52,698 nucleotides of DNA from an uncultured bacterium (GTDB lineage: Bacteria; Patescibacteriota; Patescibacteriia; Patescibacteriales; SZUA-104): positions 1 to 52,698 of the forward strand of contig CAJVWV010000005.1 in NCBI GenBank assembly GCA_913009695.1. The letters are read 5' to 3'. The translations under genes were made by a program, and so were the position numbers. Of the stretch, positions 9,962 to 19,418 are shown piece by piece. Each line of letters starts with the position of its first letter. Positions within the stretch are counted from its first letter, which is position 1. The notes beneath the pieces are model-generated. The model was not told the DNA's origin, made no database searches, and was given only the letters and a program-made list of their open reading frames with translations.

Positions 9962-10034
9962 AGCCGTCTTCGGGACTTGAACCCGAGACCCCCACCTTAC
10001 CATGGTGGTGCTCTACCAACTGAGCTAAGACGGC
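9962..10034 (-). tRNA. tRNA-Thr (GGT)
   Basis: GCCGTCT/AGACGGC acceptor, anticodon stem CCACC-ATGGTAA-GGTGG, T-arm TCGGGTTCAAGTCCCGA. Confidence 0.96.
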
Positions 10035-10285
10035 GTATTAATCATATTTTTAATTTCTATATCTAACTGTTTTCCACCTTTTAAACTTTTTAAATATTTT
10101 TCATATTTCATTGCCTCAATCCTTGTTTTAAATAGCTTATAACACATCAACTTTAATGGACGTCTATTTTTAGTCGATGGATTTAATCCCGAGTTATGAT
10201 ATTCTAAACGTTCATTTAAATTGGCTGTAAATCCAATATAACGTCTATTATCTTTAATTGATTTTAATATATAAGTATAAAACAT
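10025..10285 (-). CDS. GIY-YIG family nuclease (standalone, UPF0213-like)
   Basis: MFYTYILKSIKDNRRYIGFTANLNERLEYHNSG...; stop codon lies inside tRNA-Thr, SD lies in tRNA-like half B. Confidence 0.88.
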   Translation of the reverse strand: MFYTYILKSIKDNRRYIGFTANLNERLEYHNSGLNPSTKNRRPLKLMCYKLFKTRIEAMKYEKYLKSLKGGKQLDIEIKNMINTPS

Positions 10286-10339
10286 ATTCCCTCCTTACCA
10301 TGCCCCGCAATATGCGGGGTACCACTGAGCTATCTCGGC
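10286..10339 (-). pseudogene. tRNA-Thr-like sequence B: 5' half only (acceptor GCCGAGA, D-loop, hairpin, GGT anticodon region)
   Basis: GCCGAGATAGCTCAGTGGTACCCCGCATATTGCGGGGCATGGTAAGGAGGGAAT, then ATG of the GIY-YIG ORF. Confidence 0.7.
10292..10326. repeat. 35-bp direct repeat copy B
   Basis: Identical to 9904-9938, 388 bp apart. Confidence 0.97.
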
Positions 10340-10458
10340 GCTACTGCGCTAAAACTTCGTAGTGTAAACTGCAAAACTAAAAGCAAAAAGTTATAAAATT
10401 CATAAAGTTATTGTAATATTAATTGCTTTATGAACTTTATAACTTTATGAACTTTTAA

Positions 10459-11232
10459 CTATAATTCATCAATTTGCGCTTTTATTTCATCCAACTTCTG
10501 ATTTTCAGGATTAACTTCTTTTAATTTTTTATAAGCGTCTAAAGCCGTTATCTTATCTTTATTTATTATACTTATATCAAATAATGTGTCAAGATAACGA
10601 GGATTATTCGGTTCAATTTTTAAAGCCTCTTTAATATTTTTCATGGCCGCCTCAATATCTTCCGATTCTTTATTAACTAAAGATAGGTCATAATAAATTT
10701 CCCCATTATCTCCTTCTTCTAGTTTTATGACATGTTCAAGCGTCTGCTTCGCTTCTTCAAAATTTTTTCTTTCAAAATAAAGTTCACCCAATGTTTGAAA
10801 AGCTTCTATATTTTTATTATCTAAATCAATAATTTCAATTAATTTTTTTTCGGCTTCTTCTAAATTGCCATCTTTAATTAACTCGTCGGATTCAGCCATC
10901 AGCTCATCAACTTTTTTAACGGCCTCTTCTTTCGGTAATATCTTTTCACTTTTATACTTATCTTTTAATTCAAATAACTTACTATAAATCCATTTAAAAA
11001 AATTACCAACAGCCTGTGTCGCGGGCTCTATAAATCGTACTGTTTTTGATCCCGCCATCACAATATTTCTTTTAAGGCGACCGCTAATAATCTGCTCTTT
11101 AAATTTCGCTTCTTTTTCTTTCGGAATGCTTTCCACGTCTAAATTAGCAAGTACAGGAAATTTCCTGACAAAAATAATAATTATAACGCTTAAACTTATT
11201 AAAATTAAAATTAAAGGAATAATATTATACAT
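10459..11232 (-). CDS. membrane-anchored TPR protein
   Basis: N-terminal TM then repeated TPR-like helices (AEKKLIEIIDLDNKNIEAFQTLGELYFERKNFEEAKQTLEHVI). Confidence 0.75.
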   Translation of the reverse strand: MYNIIPLILILISLSVIIIIFVRKFPVLANLDVESIPKEKEAKFKEQIISGRLKRNIVMAGSKTVRFIEPATQAVGNFFKWIYSKLFELKDKYKSEKILPKEEAVKKVDELMAESDELIKDGNLEEAEKKLIEIIDLDNKNIEAFQTLGELYFERKNFEEAKQTLEHVIKLEEGDNGEIYYDLSLVNKESEDIEAAMKNIKEALKIEPNNPRYLDTLFDISIINKDKITALDAYKKLKEVNPENQKLDEIKAQIDEL

Positions 11233-11342
11233 GTATTTAGTAAAAAGTTATAAAGTCAAAAGTCCTTAAAGTAAATAAGGCTATATATTAAAATTAAACA
11301 ACCTTCCTTTAGACTTTATAGACTTTTTGACTTTTGACTATT

Positions 11343-12215
11343 TTAAGTTTTAACTTCTCCTATATCAACCTTGCCGGCGCTGCCGAATAATTTCATCTTA
11401 TTAAAGACAACGTCTTCTACCGCTTTAATCGTCGGTCTAAGTAAATTTCTAGGATCAGTTTCTTTTTTATTTTTTATACAATTGCTAATTAAAGTTTTTG
11501 AAAAAGCTACTTTTATATCAGTTCCAACGTTAATAATATTTGCCCCTATTTTTATGGCTTTCTTAATTTTTTTATCCGGTATGCCCGATGCGCCATGCAA
11601 CACAAATGGAATTTTAGTTTTTAGTTTAATGTTTTTAAGTAAATTAAATTTAATATCTTCTTCTGCATAAATTCCATGCGCTGTTCCTACGCCAGCAGCA
11701 ATTGTGTTAACCTTTGTTTTCTTAACAAATTCCACAACCTCATCCAAATCAGCCAAAGGAATCTTTAAATCTTTCCCCCTTTGACCATGTCCGCCAACTA
11801 TTACGCCAACCTCTCCCTGAACCCAAACTTTCTTGGCGCGCCCTATTTCAACAACCCTTTTAGTTAAAGCTATATTTTCATCCAAAGGAAGCTCGGAAGC
11901 GTCAATATGAACGGAAGTAAATCCCGCGTCAATGCAAGCAAAAACTGTATCAAAACTTTTTCCATGGTCCAGATGCAAAGCAATAGGAACTTTGGCGGCA
12001 ATATTCTTAGCAACGGTTGATACGATGTGCGTCACCGGCTTTAAGCCCATATATTTAATCGTTCCTTCGGAAACCTGAATAATCGCCGGTGATTTAGCGC
12101 GCACAGCGGCTCGAGCGACGCCTAAAATTGACTCTAAATTATGAACATTAAAAGCGCCGATGGCATAACCGCCATTCTGCGCGTCTTTTACTAAATCTTT
12201 AATGTGTACTAACAT
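11343..12215 (-). CDS. fba: class II fructose-bisphosphate aldolase
   Basis: YAIGAFNVHNLESILGV, ALHLDHGKSF, FTSVHIDASELP, VLHGASGIPD. Confidence 0.92.
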   Translation of the reverse strand: MLVHIKDLVKDAQNGGYAIGAFNVHNLESILGVARAAVRAKSPAIIQVSEGTIKYMGLKPVTHIVSTVAKNIAAKVPIALHLDHGKSFDTVFACIDAGFTSVHIDASELPLDENIALTKRVVEIGRAKKVWVQGEVGVIVGGHGQRGKDLKIPLADLDEVVEFVKKTKVNTIAAGVGTAHGIYAEEDIKFNLLKNIKLKTKIPFVLHGASGIPDKKIKKAIKIGANIINVGTDIKVAFSKTLISNCIKNKKETDPRNLLRPTIKAVEDVVFNKMKLFGSAGKVDIGEVKT

Positions 12216-12332
12216 AAATAATTTTTAATTTTTATAATTTTTAATTTTTAAATAATACTTTAATTTTATAATTTTTAAAAATTTAGTCATTAAAAATTAT
12301 TTATAAAATTACAAAATTAAAAATTAAAAATT

Positions 12333-13097
12333 TTATTTAAGTATAGCCTTAGCTATTTTATAAAACTCTTCTGCGTCTAAACTTGCTCCGCCAACTAACA
12401 ATCCATCAACGCCCTCTAGGCCAGAAAATTCTTTTACATTTTTGCTTGATATGCTTCCTCCGTAAATAACGCGAAAATTATTTTTCACAACCCTCATACC
12501 GAACATATCATTTAAGGCTATTTTGATAATTTTATGGGCATATTCCGCCTCAGTTGGTTCAATGGCGGTACCGGACCCTATGGCCCAAATAGGCTCATAA
12601 GCGATAATAACCTGCTGATCCCCCATTAAATTTATTCCTCCAAGCGCTTCTTGCAATTGATTTACTAAAACAAAATCCCGACGGTCGGTTTTTCTCTCAA
12701 CCGTATCTTCGCCAATACATACAATCGGAGTTAGCCCCTCTATATTTAAAACTGCCTTTAACTCTTTATGAATCATAGAGTAATTTTCAAGCAAATATTT
12801 TCGCCTTTCAGAATGCCCGACTATAACGTACTCGCACCCCGCTTCAACGAGCATGCTTGGAGAAATTTCGCCCGTATAAGCGCCTTTATCTTCCCAAAAT
12901 ACGTTTTGCGCGCCAAGTTTCACCGGACCACCCTTTAAAATTTTTCCTACCCCTACTAAAGAAACCGAATTAGGGCAAATCGCCGCCTCTCCGCCAAATC
13001 CCTTGAATTTATTTTTCATTTCTTTTGCTAAGTCGGAAGTTTCCGCTAAACTTAACTTCATTTTCCAATTAGCAATAACAATTTTTTTATTATCCAT
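12333..13097 (-). CDS. tpiA: triosephosphate isomerase
   Basis: IANWKMKL, VIVGHSERR, AYEPIWAIGSG, IYGGSIS. Confidence 0.96.
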   Translation of the reverse strand: MDNKKIVIANWKMKLSLAETSDLAKEMKNKFKGFGGEAAICPNSVSLVGVGKILKGGPVKLGAQNVFWEDKGAYTGEISPSMLVEAGCEYVIVGHSERRKYLLENYSMIHKELKAVLNIEGLTPIVCIGEDTVERKTDRRDFVLVNQLQEALGGINLMGDQQVIIAYEPIWAIGSGTAIEPTEAEYAHKIIKIALNDMFGMRVVKNNFRVIYGGSISSKNVKEFSGLEGVDGLLVGGASLDAEEFYKIAKAILK

Positions 13098-13112
13098 ATT
13101 ATAAATTATTAA

Positions 13113-13607
13113 TTAAAATATCTTAAATGCTCCTAAACTTAAAAGCGTTACTATTCCTGCTGCTATTATAACACCTAAAGAAACATACAGCAAAGCCTTC
13201 TTTTTTGAAACATCAAAAAGCCAGGAAGCGGCTGAACCTGTCCAGGCGCCGGTAATCGGCAAGGGAATAGCCACAAATAACATTAAAGCTAAATTACCAA
13301 ACACTTCATACTTACGAAAAAACCTCCTTCTTGTTCTTCCAAAAAACCAATTAAAAAATTTATCAATAAATTTAAACCTGCCAGCTAGAAAATTATAAAT
13401 CGGACCTAAGGAATAAATAATAACCGCGGAAATAAATATATCAGCCAATACCGACCAAAAAATCGCTTCAGGAACAGACATCCCATAAACCCCCAGAGCA
13501 ACCGGTATTGATACCCTAAGTTCAGCAATCGGAATTAAAGCGATGAGAACCACAGCTAGCTGAGGCGGTAAACTAGTAAATAATCCTACATAATCTATAT
13601 TAAACAT
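13113..13607 (-). CDS. small multidrug export family membrane protein
   Basis: ALIPIAELRVSIPVALGVYG..., PLPITGAWTGS. Confidence 0.75.
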   Translation of the reverse strand: MFNIDYVGLFTSLPPQLAVVLIALIPIAELRVSIPVALGVYGMSVPEAIFWSVLADIFISAVIIYSLGPIYNFLAGRFKFIDKFFNWFFGRTRRRFFRKYEVFGNLALMLFVAIPLPITGAWTGSAASWLFDVSKKKALLYVSLGVIIAAGIVTLLSLGAFKIF

Positions 13608-13680
13608 AATTTTTAATAATATAACAAAATTATAAATTCAAAGCGCCAAATCCTAAATAAATTCAAAATTACAATTTTTT

Positions 13681-14670
13681 CTAATTCCATACATAACTCT
13701 CATAGGCCCATTCAGCTAAATTTTTTGTTTCACTAAAACGAGAATTTCTGCTACCGCTCCCCAAAACAACTGAAATCATTTCTATTCCGTTGTGGTCTAC
13801 AAATTTTCCTACAAAGCAGTAGCCAGCGGCTTCCGTATAACCGGTTTTACCGCCTATAATTTTAATTCCATTCTGCGGAAAAATATCTAATAAGTCGTCT
13901 GTGTTATAAACAATCCTTTTTCTTCCACCCAAAGTAGTAAGTTCATATTTTTTAGTTAATGTCGCTGCGCTAATATCGGAGTTAGATAAAGCCACTTGAG
14001 CAAATTTAGCAACTTCTTTCGCCGTAGAAACATTATAACTTAAACCAGCCGGATCAGAAAAATATGTATTTTCTAAGCCCATATTACTCACCTTCTCGTT
14101 CATTTTTTGCACGAACTCCTCTTCATTCATGCCAGTTGAACGCACTAAGGCTAGTGTCGCGGTATTGGCTGAACCGACTAAACTTAAATAAAATAAATTT
14201 TTAACGCTAACCTTGTCCCCTGTATATAAATAAATTTTTCCTCCCTCTCGCCTATCTTCTCGTCTTACTTCATAAATCGCATCCCAACCGGGATTATTGT
14301 CTAAAAAGACTAAAGCGGTTACCAGCTTAGTAATACTGGCGATTGGCCACTTTTTATCAGCTTCCTTGTTAAACAATATCTCTTTATTTTGTAAATCCAT
14401 TACCGAACCGCAATTAGATTGTAAATCAAACGGAATAACTTCGGGTCGTTCTTCTTCCTTCGGTTTATCTTCACTCTCTGGAAGCTTTCCTTGGGCTTGT
14501 AAAACTCGAGGTAGATGGGATAAAGAAATATCTTTTATTTCTTCTGACATGCCCAATACTTTCCCTTTGACGTTTTCTATACCATCAATCGCTATTGTGC
14601 TGCCTGATAAGACAAAACTTAAACCAATAGCAAAAAACATAACAAAACAGATTAAAATTGTGAACATGGG
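13681..14670 (-). CDS. dacA: D-alanyl-D-alanine carboxypeptidase (PBP5-like)
   Basis: SITK, SAN and KTG motifs; annotated start at 14751 falls in an intergenic repeat, later ATG more likely. Confidence 0.88.
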   Translation of the reverse strand, partial: PMFTILICFVMFFAIGLSFVLSGSTIAIDGIENVKGKVLGMSEEIKDISLSHLPRVLQAQGKLPESEDKPKEEERPEVIPFDLQSNCGSVMDLQNKEILFNKEADKKWPIASITKLVTALVFLDNNPGWDAIYEVRREDRREGGKIYLYTGDKVSVKNLFYLSLVGSANTATLALVRSTGMNEEEFVQKMNEKVSNMGLENTYFSDPAGLSYNVSTAKEVAKFAQVALSNSDISAATLTKKYELTTLGGRKRIVYNTDDLLDIFPQNGIKIIGGKTGYTEAAGYCFVGKFVDHNGIEMISVVLGSGSRNSRFSETKNLAEWAYESYVWN

Positions 14671-14812
14671 GAATCTCATAAAAATTAAATGACAAATGAC
14701 AAAGCTCAAATGACAAATCAAATCCAAAATCCAAATCAATAATTTAAACATTTAGTCATTTGGGCTTGATTTGACATTAGAATTTTGACATTAGGATTTA
14801 ATAAAATATTTT

Positions 14813-16003
14813 CTATTTCCTGAATTTATTTAACAAATATTTCCTGTTTTTCCAAAAAATTTGCGCTTGGCGATTAATATCATCTTCACACTCTATTGTT
14901 GTTTTTTCTAACGTAGATTTAAAAAATGTAGTAAAACGCCCAAAGTATAAAGACTTTAACGCTTCAATTAAATCCGTATGGGAATAGGACGTATTATAAG
15001 CATAAATAAAATCATAAAGTATTTTATTCCACATTTTAGCGTCAATATTTACAATTTTTTTACTATACATTCTTTTGAGCTTCATATATAACAACGGATT
15101 TAAAGCTCTTTTTATTGTTTCCTCATTAGCAATAAAATTAAAAATTGAAGCCGCTTTCATTGCTTTGTAATCTACGCTTAAAGTCTGGCACTCCTCAAGC
15201 CTTCCTTTGCCAAAATTTATCGTATCGCCTTTTAATTTTTTGTTTATCCATTTCTTCTTATTTGCTTTAATAAATTTAAAAAAAGTAGTAAGCACTTGGG
15301 TGAACATGGGACCAAGCTTGGGAGCGCTTGGCTTATGAACTTTTGCTCCTAAATTGGTTTGCTCAATTTTAAAATTTCCCATTAAAGCGTGCATGGTCAT
15401 AAATATATCAATGCCGTACAAATATGTAGTTTTATGCCATTTTTGTTTAAGCCAATAATTAACTAATTTTGGCGAAAAAGAAAAGTCTCCGCCGATTGGC
15501 TGCCTTATTTTTTTTCCAAACAATCCGTATATTATCGGGTAGCAAATATGATTTGTAAGCGACCCGTCATACTCGCATCTGGCATAATTCGGAGTAATAT
15601 AGTCTTTGCCCTCTAAAATGGGGGTTATAAACGAATAAATCCATTCCGGAGTTATGCTTTTTAAATCCGCGTCAACAACGCAAATGGCTTTTGCTTTAAA
15701 TTTCATCGCTTTATTAAATAAATTATAAAAATTATTTCCCTTTCCCATGACTCCGGAAGGAGTTGAAATATATATTTTCGGATTAACGGTTTTAGTTTTT
15801 AAAAAATATTTTTTTGTATTGTCGGGCGAATCATTATCTACATTAATAATTACTGATTTATAATTATTAAAATATTTCTTTAATCCTTTATCAACTTGTC
15901 TTACCACAAAAGAAATATTATCCGCTTCATTAAGCGAAGGAATACCGACAACAATATCGGCTTTTCTAATTTTATTTTTGTTTACGATTGTGTTTTTTGG
16001 CAT
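14813..16003 (-). CDS. glycosyltransferase family 2-like protein
   Basis: VGIPSLNEADNISFVVRQVD..., CVVDADLKSITPEWI. Confidence 0.75.
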   Translation of the reverse strand: MPKNTIVNKNKIRKADIVVGIPSLNEADNISFVVRQVDKGLKKYFNNYKSVIINVDNDSPDNTKKYFLKTKTVNPKIYISTPSGVMGKGNNFYNLFNKAMKFKAKAICVVDADLKSITPEWIYSFITPILEGKDYITPNYARCEYDGSLTNHICYPIIYGLFGKKIRQPIGGDFSFSPKLVNYWLKQKWHKTTYLYGIDIFMTMHALMGNFKIEQTNLGAKVHKPSAPKLGPMFTQVLTTFFKFIKANKKKWINKKLKGDTINFGKGRLEECQTLSVDYKAMKAASIFNFIANEETIKRALNPLLYMKLKRMYSKKIVNIDAKMWNKILYDFIYAYNTSYSHTDLIEALKSLYFGRFTTFFKSTLEKTTIECEDDINRQAQIFWKNRKYLLNKFRK

Positions 16004-16020
16004 GATATTTACTTTATTAT

Positions 16021-16575
16021 TTATGCAACATTTTCCTTTTCTTCCCCTGCTAACATCCGATCAATCGTATCATCTTTATTTAACCTCTCATAATCAGGTA
16101 GTTCATGAATATCATTAATACCCAAAAATCTTATAAAATTAAAAGTTACGCTATAATAAGTTTCTTTCTTTTTGTTATCAACTTTTCCTTCAATTAATCC
16201 TCTAAGTAATAAATTGCGTATAATTAAAGAACAATTTACTCCTCTAATTCTATCTAAATCAATTTTAGAAATAGGACCGCGGTAAGCAATTATGGTTAAG
16301 GTTTCCATGCTAGGACGAGACAAATCTCCGGTTGTTTCATCTTTAATAAAACCCTGCACTAACTTAGCATTTTCAGGAGAACTAACCATCTGATACTTAG
16401 AACCGTTTTTAATAATTTGAATTCCTTGATTTTTATTTTTATAATCTTCAACCAACTCATCTCCGGCCTGCTTAATTTCTTTCTGATCTTTTTTTATTAA
16501 ATCCGACAGCTGCCTAACCGTCATGGGTTTAGCCGAGATAAATAATAATGACTCTATTTTTGATTTAATTTCCAT
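16021..16575 (-). CDS. scpB: segregation and condensation protein B
   Basis: Winged helix ScpB motifs; TLTIIAYRGPISKIDLDRIRGVNC; adjacent to scpA. Confidence 0.92.
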   Translation of the reverse strand: MEIKSKIESLLFISAKPMTVRQLSDLIKKDQKEIKQAGDELVEDYKNKNQGIQIIKNGSKYQMVSSPENAKLVQGFIKDETTGDLSRPSMETLTIIAYRGPISKIDLDRIRGVNCSLIIRNLLLRGLIEGKVDNKKKETYYSVTFNFIRFLGINDIHELPDYERLNKDDTIDRMLAGEEKENVA

Positions 16576-16576
16576 G

Positions 16577-17305
16577 TTATTCGTTTTTACTAATTAATAT
16601 TTTGTTAAACAGCCCCTCCTGCGAAACCTTAATATCTCTTTGTTTAATAAGTTCAAGCATTGCCAGAAAAGTAACAATTACTTCGGTTTTTGATTTTGCG
16701 TCTTTTGCAATTCTGCTAAAACTTGTTTTTAGCTTATTTAATACTAATTCTTGTATTGCTTTTATTTTATCTTCAATATTAATTTTTCGTTCTAGTTTTT
16801 CTTCTTCTAGTTTTTCAGGCGGCTTTACGCGCCCAAGCAAATCTTTAAAAACCATTTTCAAGTCGCTTGCCTTTAACTTCTTTGGCGGAGAAAACATATT
16901 AATATTAGCCATTATTGCCTTCCTGTTAAACTCACGCGTAAACATAAACTTCTTTTTTCCAATCATTTTTTCTACACCTTTCATGGCTTCTAAAAATTCT
17001 TTGTACATTCTTAGCTGCCGTTCCAGCTCTTCAATTTCCTCCTCTTCCTCCGGGCAAAGGTATGGCAAAAGAGCTTTTGATTTTATAAGGAGCAACCGCG
17101 TCGCTACCACTAAAAAATCCGCCATTTCATCCGGACTAATACTTTCCGATTTATTAATATATTCAACATACTGATTCGCAATCTTAGCTAAGCTCACCTG
17201 CGTTATATCCATTTCCTCTTTTTCAATAATCTGTAGCAACAAGCCCAAGGGACCCTGGAAAGAATTTACTTTTACATTTAACATTATAAAATAATTAATT
17301 TTCAA
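16577..17305 (-). CDS. scpA: segregation and condensation protein A
   Basis: FQGPLGLLLQIIEKEEMDITQVSLAKIANQYVEYI; start likely inside annotated N-terminus. Confidence 0.92.
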   Translation of the reverse strand: MKINYFIMLNVKVNSFQGPLGLLLQIIEKEEMDITQVSLAKIANQYVEYINKSESISPDEMADFLVVATRLLLIKSKALLPYLCPEEEEEIEELERQLRMYKEFLEAMKGVEKMIGKKKFMFTREFNRKAIMANINMFSPPKKLKASDLKMVFKDLLGRVKPPEKLEEEKLERKINIEDKIKAIQELVLNKLKTSFSRIAKDAKSKTEVIVTFLAMLELIKQRDIKVSQEGLFNKILISKNE

Positions 17306-17377
17306 TTTTCAATTTCTAAACAATTACTAATTAGAAATTGAAAATTGTTTGAAAATTGAAAATTGAAAATTGAATCG

Positions 17378-18010
17378 TTATTTTTTCTTACTTACCTTCT
17401 TCTTCTTGCCCGCCGAAGCTTTAGCGGAGGAGGGTTTGACAGCCCTTTTCTTCGTAACCTTCTTCTTCGGCTTAGTCACCTTCTGCTTTTTTACTTTTTT
17501 CTTAGCGCCAAAATTTCCCATAATCGCTTTTTCCAATTTAATAAAATCCTTAACTGTCATTTCAACTGAATGATTATGACTGCCTGACGCGAAGACTCCC
17601 TTTTTTGCTTTAGCTAAATTTTTATCAACAATAACCGGCAATTTATGTAGTCCTCCAAAAGCGCTCATCGCCCCTGCTTTTACTTTTAATAAATTCTCCA
17701 TTATCTTTTCTCCAGGAATCTTTACGGTCTTAATCGGTTTTTTGGTTTGCACAGTAAGACACTTCCCCAGCTTTTTAAAATCTAAATTATGGTCAGCCGG
17801 TAAAAGCACTAAATAATAATCCTTATCCGCTTTAATAAATAAAGATTTTGCTATTTCATTTAGTTTTTTCTTCATAGTAGCCGCTGCGTCATAAGCCGTA
17901 TATACGGTTTTATGCTCTATAATCTCATGTTTTACTCCCGCTTTTTCTAAATATTTTACTAATTTTGCGGGAAGCTTTGTTTTCTTTTTTAAATTTTTTT
18001 TCTTTGGCAT
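17378..18010 (-). CDS. YbaK/EbsC-family aminoacyl-tRNA deacylase with Lys-rich tail
   Basis: GVKHEIIEHKTVYTAYDAAATMKKKLNEIAKSLFIKADKDYYLVLLPADHNLD. Confidence 0.85.
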   Translation of the reverse strand: MPKKKNLKKKTKLPAKLVKYLEKAGVKHEIIEHKTVYTAYDAAATMKKKLNEIAKSLFIKADKDYYLVLLPADHNLDFKKLGKCLTVQTKKPIKTVKIPGEKIMENLLKVKAGAMSAFGGLHKLPVIVDKNLAKAKKGVFASGSHNHSVEMTVKDFIKLEKAIMGNFGAKKKVKKQKVTKPKKKVTKKRAVKPSSAKASAGKKKKVSKKK

Positions 18011-18023
18011 ATTATTTTCATTA

Positions 18024-19196
18024 TTATATTAAGTTAGATAAAAATTTATCAGCGCTTATTATTCTTATATTATTTTGCGTAAAATCAATATTTTTTTCTT
18101 TTACAACCTGATAAACAAACGGAATATTAATGCGCTCGGAAAAATACTTTAAATTTTTTGAAATTTTTTGATCTTTTAATTTTACTTCAATCGCCATCCA
18201 TGGTTTTTTATTTACTGAAATTATAAAATCAACTTCCCTGCCTTCACGATCGCGCAAAAAATTTAATTCAATTTTACGGCCTTCAACATCATGAAAAAAA
18301 TGAACTAATTTTAACAAATGCGAAGCAATCATATTTTCCAACCGCGCCGCTTCATCCTCTATTTCCGACCAATCCCATAAATATATTTTCGGCTCTTTGC
18401 GCAAAGATTTTATTTTCGTTGAGGCAAAAGGGTAAATGCGAAAATGATAATAAAATCTCTCCAAGACATCAACCCACAAGGAAACGGTTTTATGAGTCAC
18501 GGCCAAATCTTCTTTAAGAGAATTTAAGGAAAACATAGAGCCGACTTTTTCCGGAATCATTTCCGTTAAAAGTTCTAAAGACGACAAATCGCGGATACTT
18601 TCCATATCTCTGATATCCTCCTTTACCAGCCGCTCTTTGCGCTCATTATGAAAACGGCGCAAAGTTTTCATGTCTTGTTTTATAAACGGCTCTGGAAAAC
18701 CGCCGAATTTAAATAAACGGTCAAACGCGCTACTCGCTCCCTTGTGAATCAAAAAATCAGATTCTTTCAAAACTTCAATTTCCGGCTGAATTCCAATCGC
18801 TTCCGCCAATGAAAACGGATGCAAGCGAAAATAATGGTATCTTCCCAAAAGCGAATCTCCTCCGCGCCTGTAATAATCAAGCCTGGCGCTGCCTGTTACG
18901 ATAATATCATATTTATCTTTATTTTTATCAAACTCGCCTTTTATATAATTCCGCCACTGCTTATATTTATGAATCTCGTCAAAAATAATAAGATCCGCTC
19001 CGCTTTCAAATTTTTCTTCTATTATTTTTTTCCGGTCATCCCGAAAATCCCAATTCAAATAAACCGGTTTTTTGTATTTTTTCCCGACAAGCTTGGCTAA
19101 AGTGGTTTTCCCGACTTGTCTGGGTCCGCCGATAAAAACCATCTTGTTCTGAATATCTTCTTTAATAAATTTATCCAGATATCGTTTTTTCAACAT
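18024..19196 (-). CDS. AAA+ ATPase with DUF4143
   Basis: FIGGPRQVGKTTLAKLV Walker A, LIIFDEIHK, VTGSARLDYYRRGGDSLLGRYHYFRLHPFSL. Confidence 0.88.
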   Translation of the reverse strand: MLKKRYLDKFIKEDIQNKMVFIGGPRQVGKTTLAKLVGKKYKKPVYLNWDFRDDRKKIIEEKFESGADLIIFDEIHKYKQWRNYIKGEFDKNKDKYDIIVTGSARLDYYRRGGDSLLGRYHYFRLHPFSLAEAIGIQPEIEVLKESDFLIHKGASSAFDRLFKFGGFPEPFIKQDMKTLRRFHNERKERLVKEDIRDMESIRDLSSLELLTEMIPEKVGSMFSLNSLKEDLAVTHKTVSLWVDVLERFYYHFRIYPFASTKIKSLRKEPKIYLWDWSEIEDEAARLENMIASHLLKLVHFFHDVEGRKIELNFLRDREGREVDFIISVNKKPWMAIEVKLKDQKISKNLKYFSERINIPFVYQVVKEKNIDFTQNNIRIISADKFLSNLI

Positions 19197-19225
19197 AAAA
19201 AATAATTTCCCATTAATTCAACTTT

Positions 19226-19253
19226 ATTATACCAAAGTATAATTTTGTGTCAA
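19226..19253 (-). promoter_or_regulatory. sigma70-type promoter of the DUF4143 ATPase
   Basis: TTGACA -16 nt- TATAAT on the minus strand; consensus hexamers. Confidence 0.8.
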
Positions 19254-19365
19254 CTTTTTTATACTTCGGTATAAAATTTCCGATTATCTTTTTTCTCGCC
19301 TAAATCAAATTTTATCCCCATATACCTATATTATAACATAATTCGCTTTCTAACCAAAGAAAAAA

Positions 19366-19391
19366 CCGACTTTCGCTATGCGAAAGCCGGA
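19366..19391 (-). terminator. Rho-independent terminator
   Basis: CCGGCTTTCGC-ATA-GCGAAAGTCGG then T6. Confidence 0.8.
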
Positions 19392-19418
19392 TATTGTTAA
19401 ATTTGCTTATGTTTACGT

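Noticed and set aside
9871-10339. Group I intron or spliced split tRNA-Thr
   Set aside because: No group I core seen, central tRNA segment is present twice, and both copies carry the stem-destroying hairpin, so simple splicing does not restore a tRNA.
14671-14751. Annotated N-terminus MFKLLIWILDLICHLSFVICHLIF of the D,D-carboxypeptidase
   Set aside because: Translation of the GACAAAT spacer repeat; a later ATG fits better.
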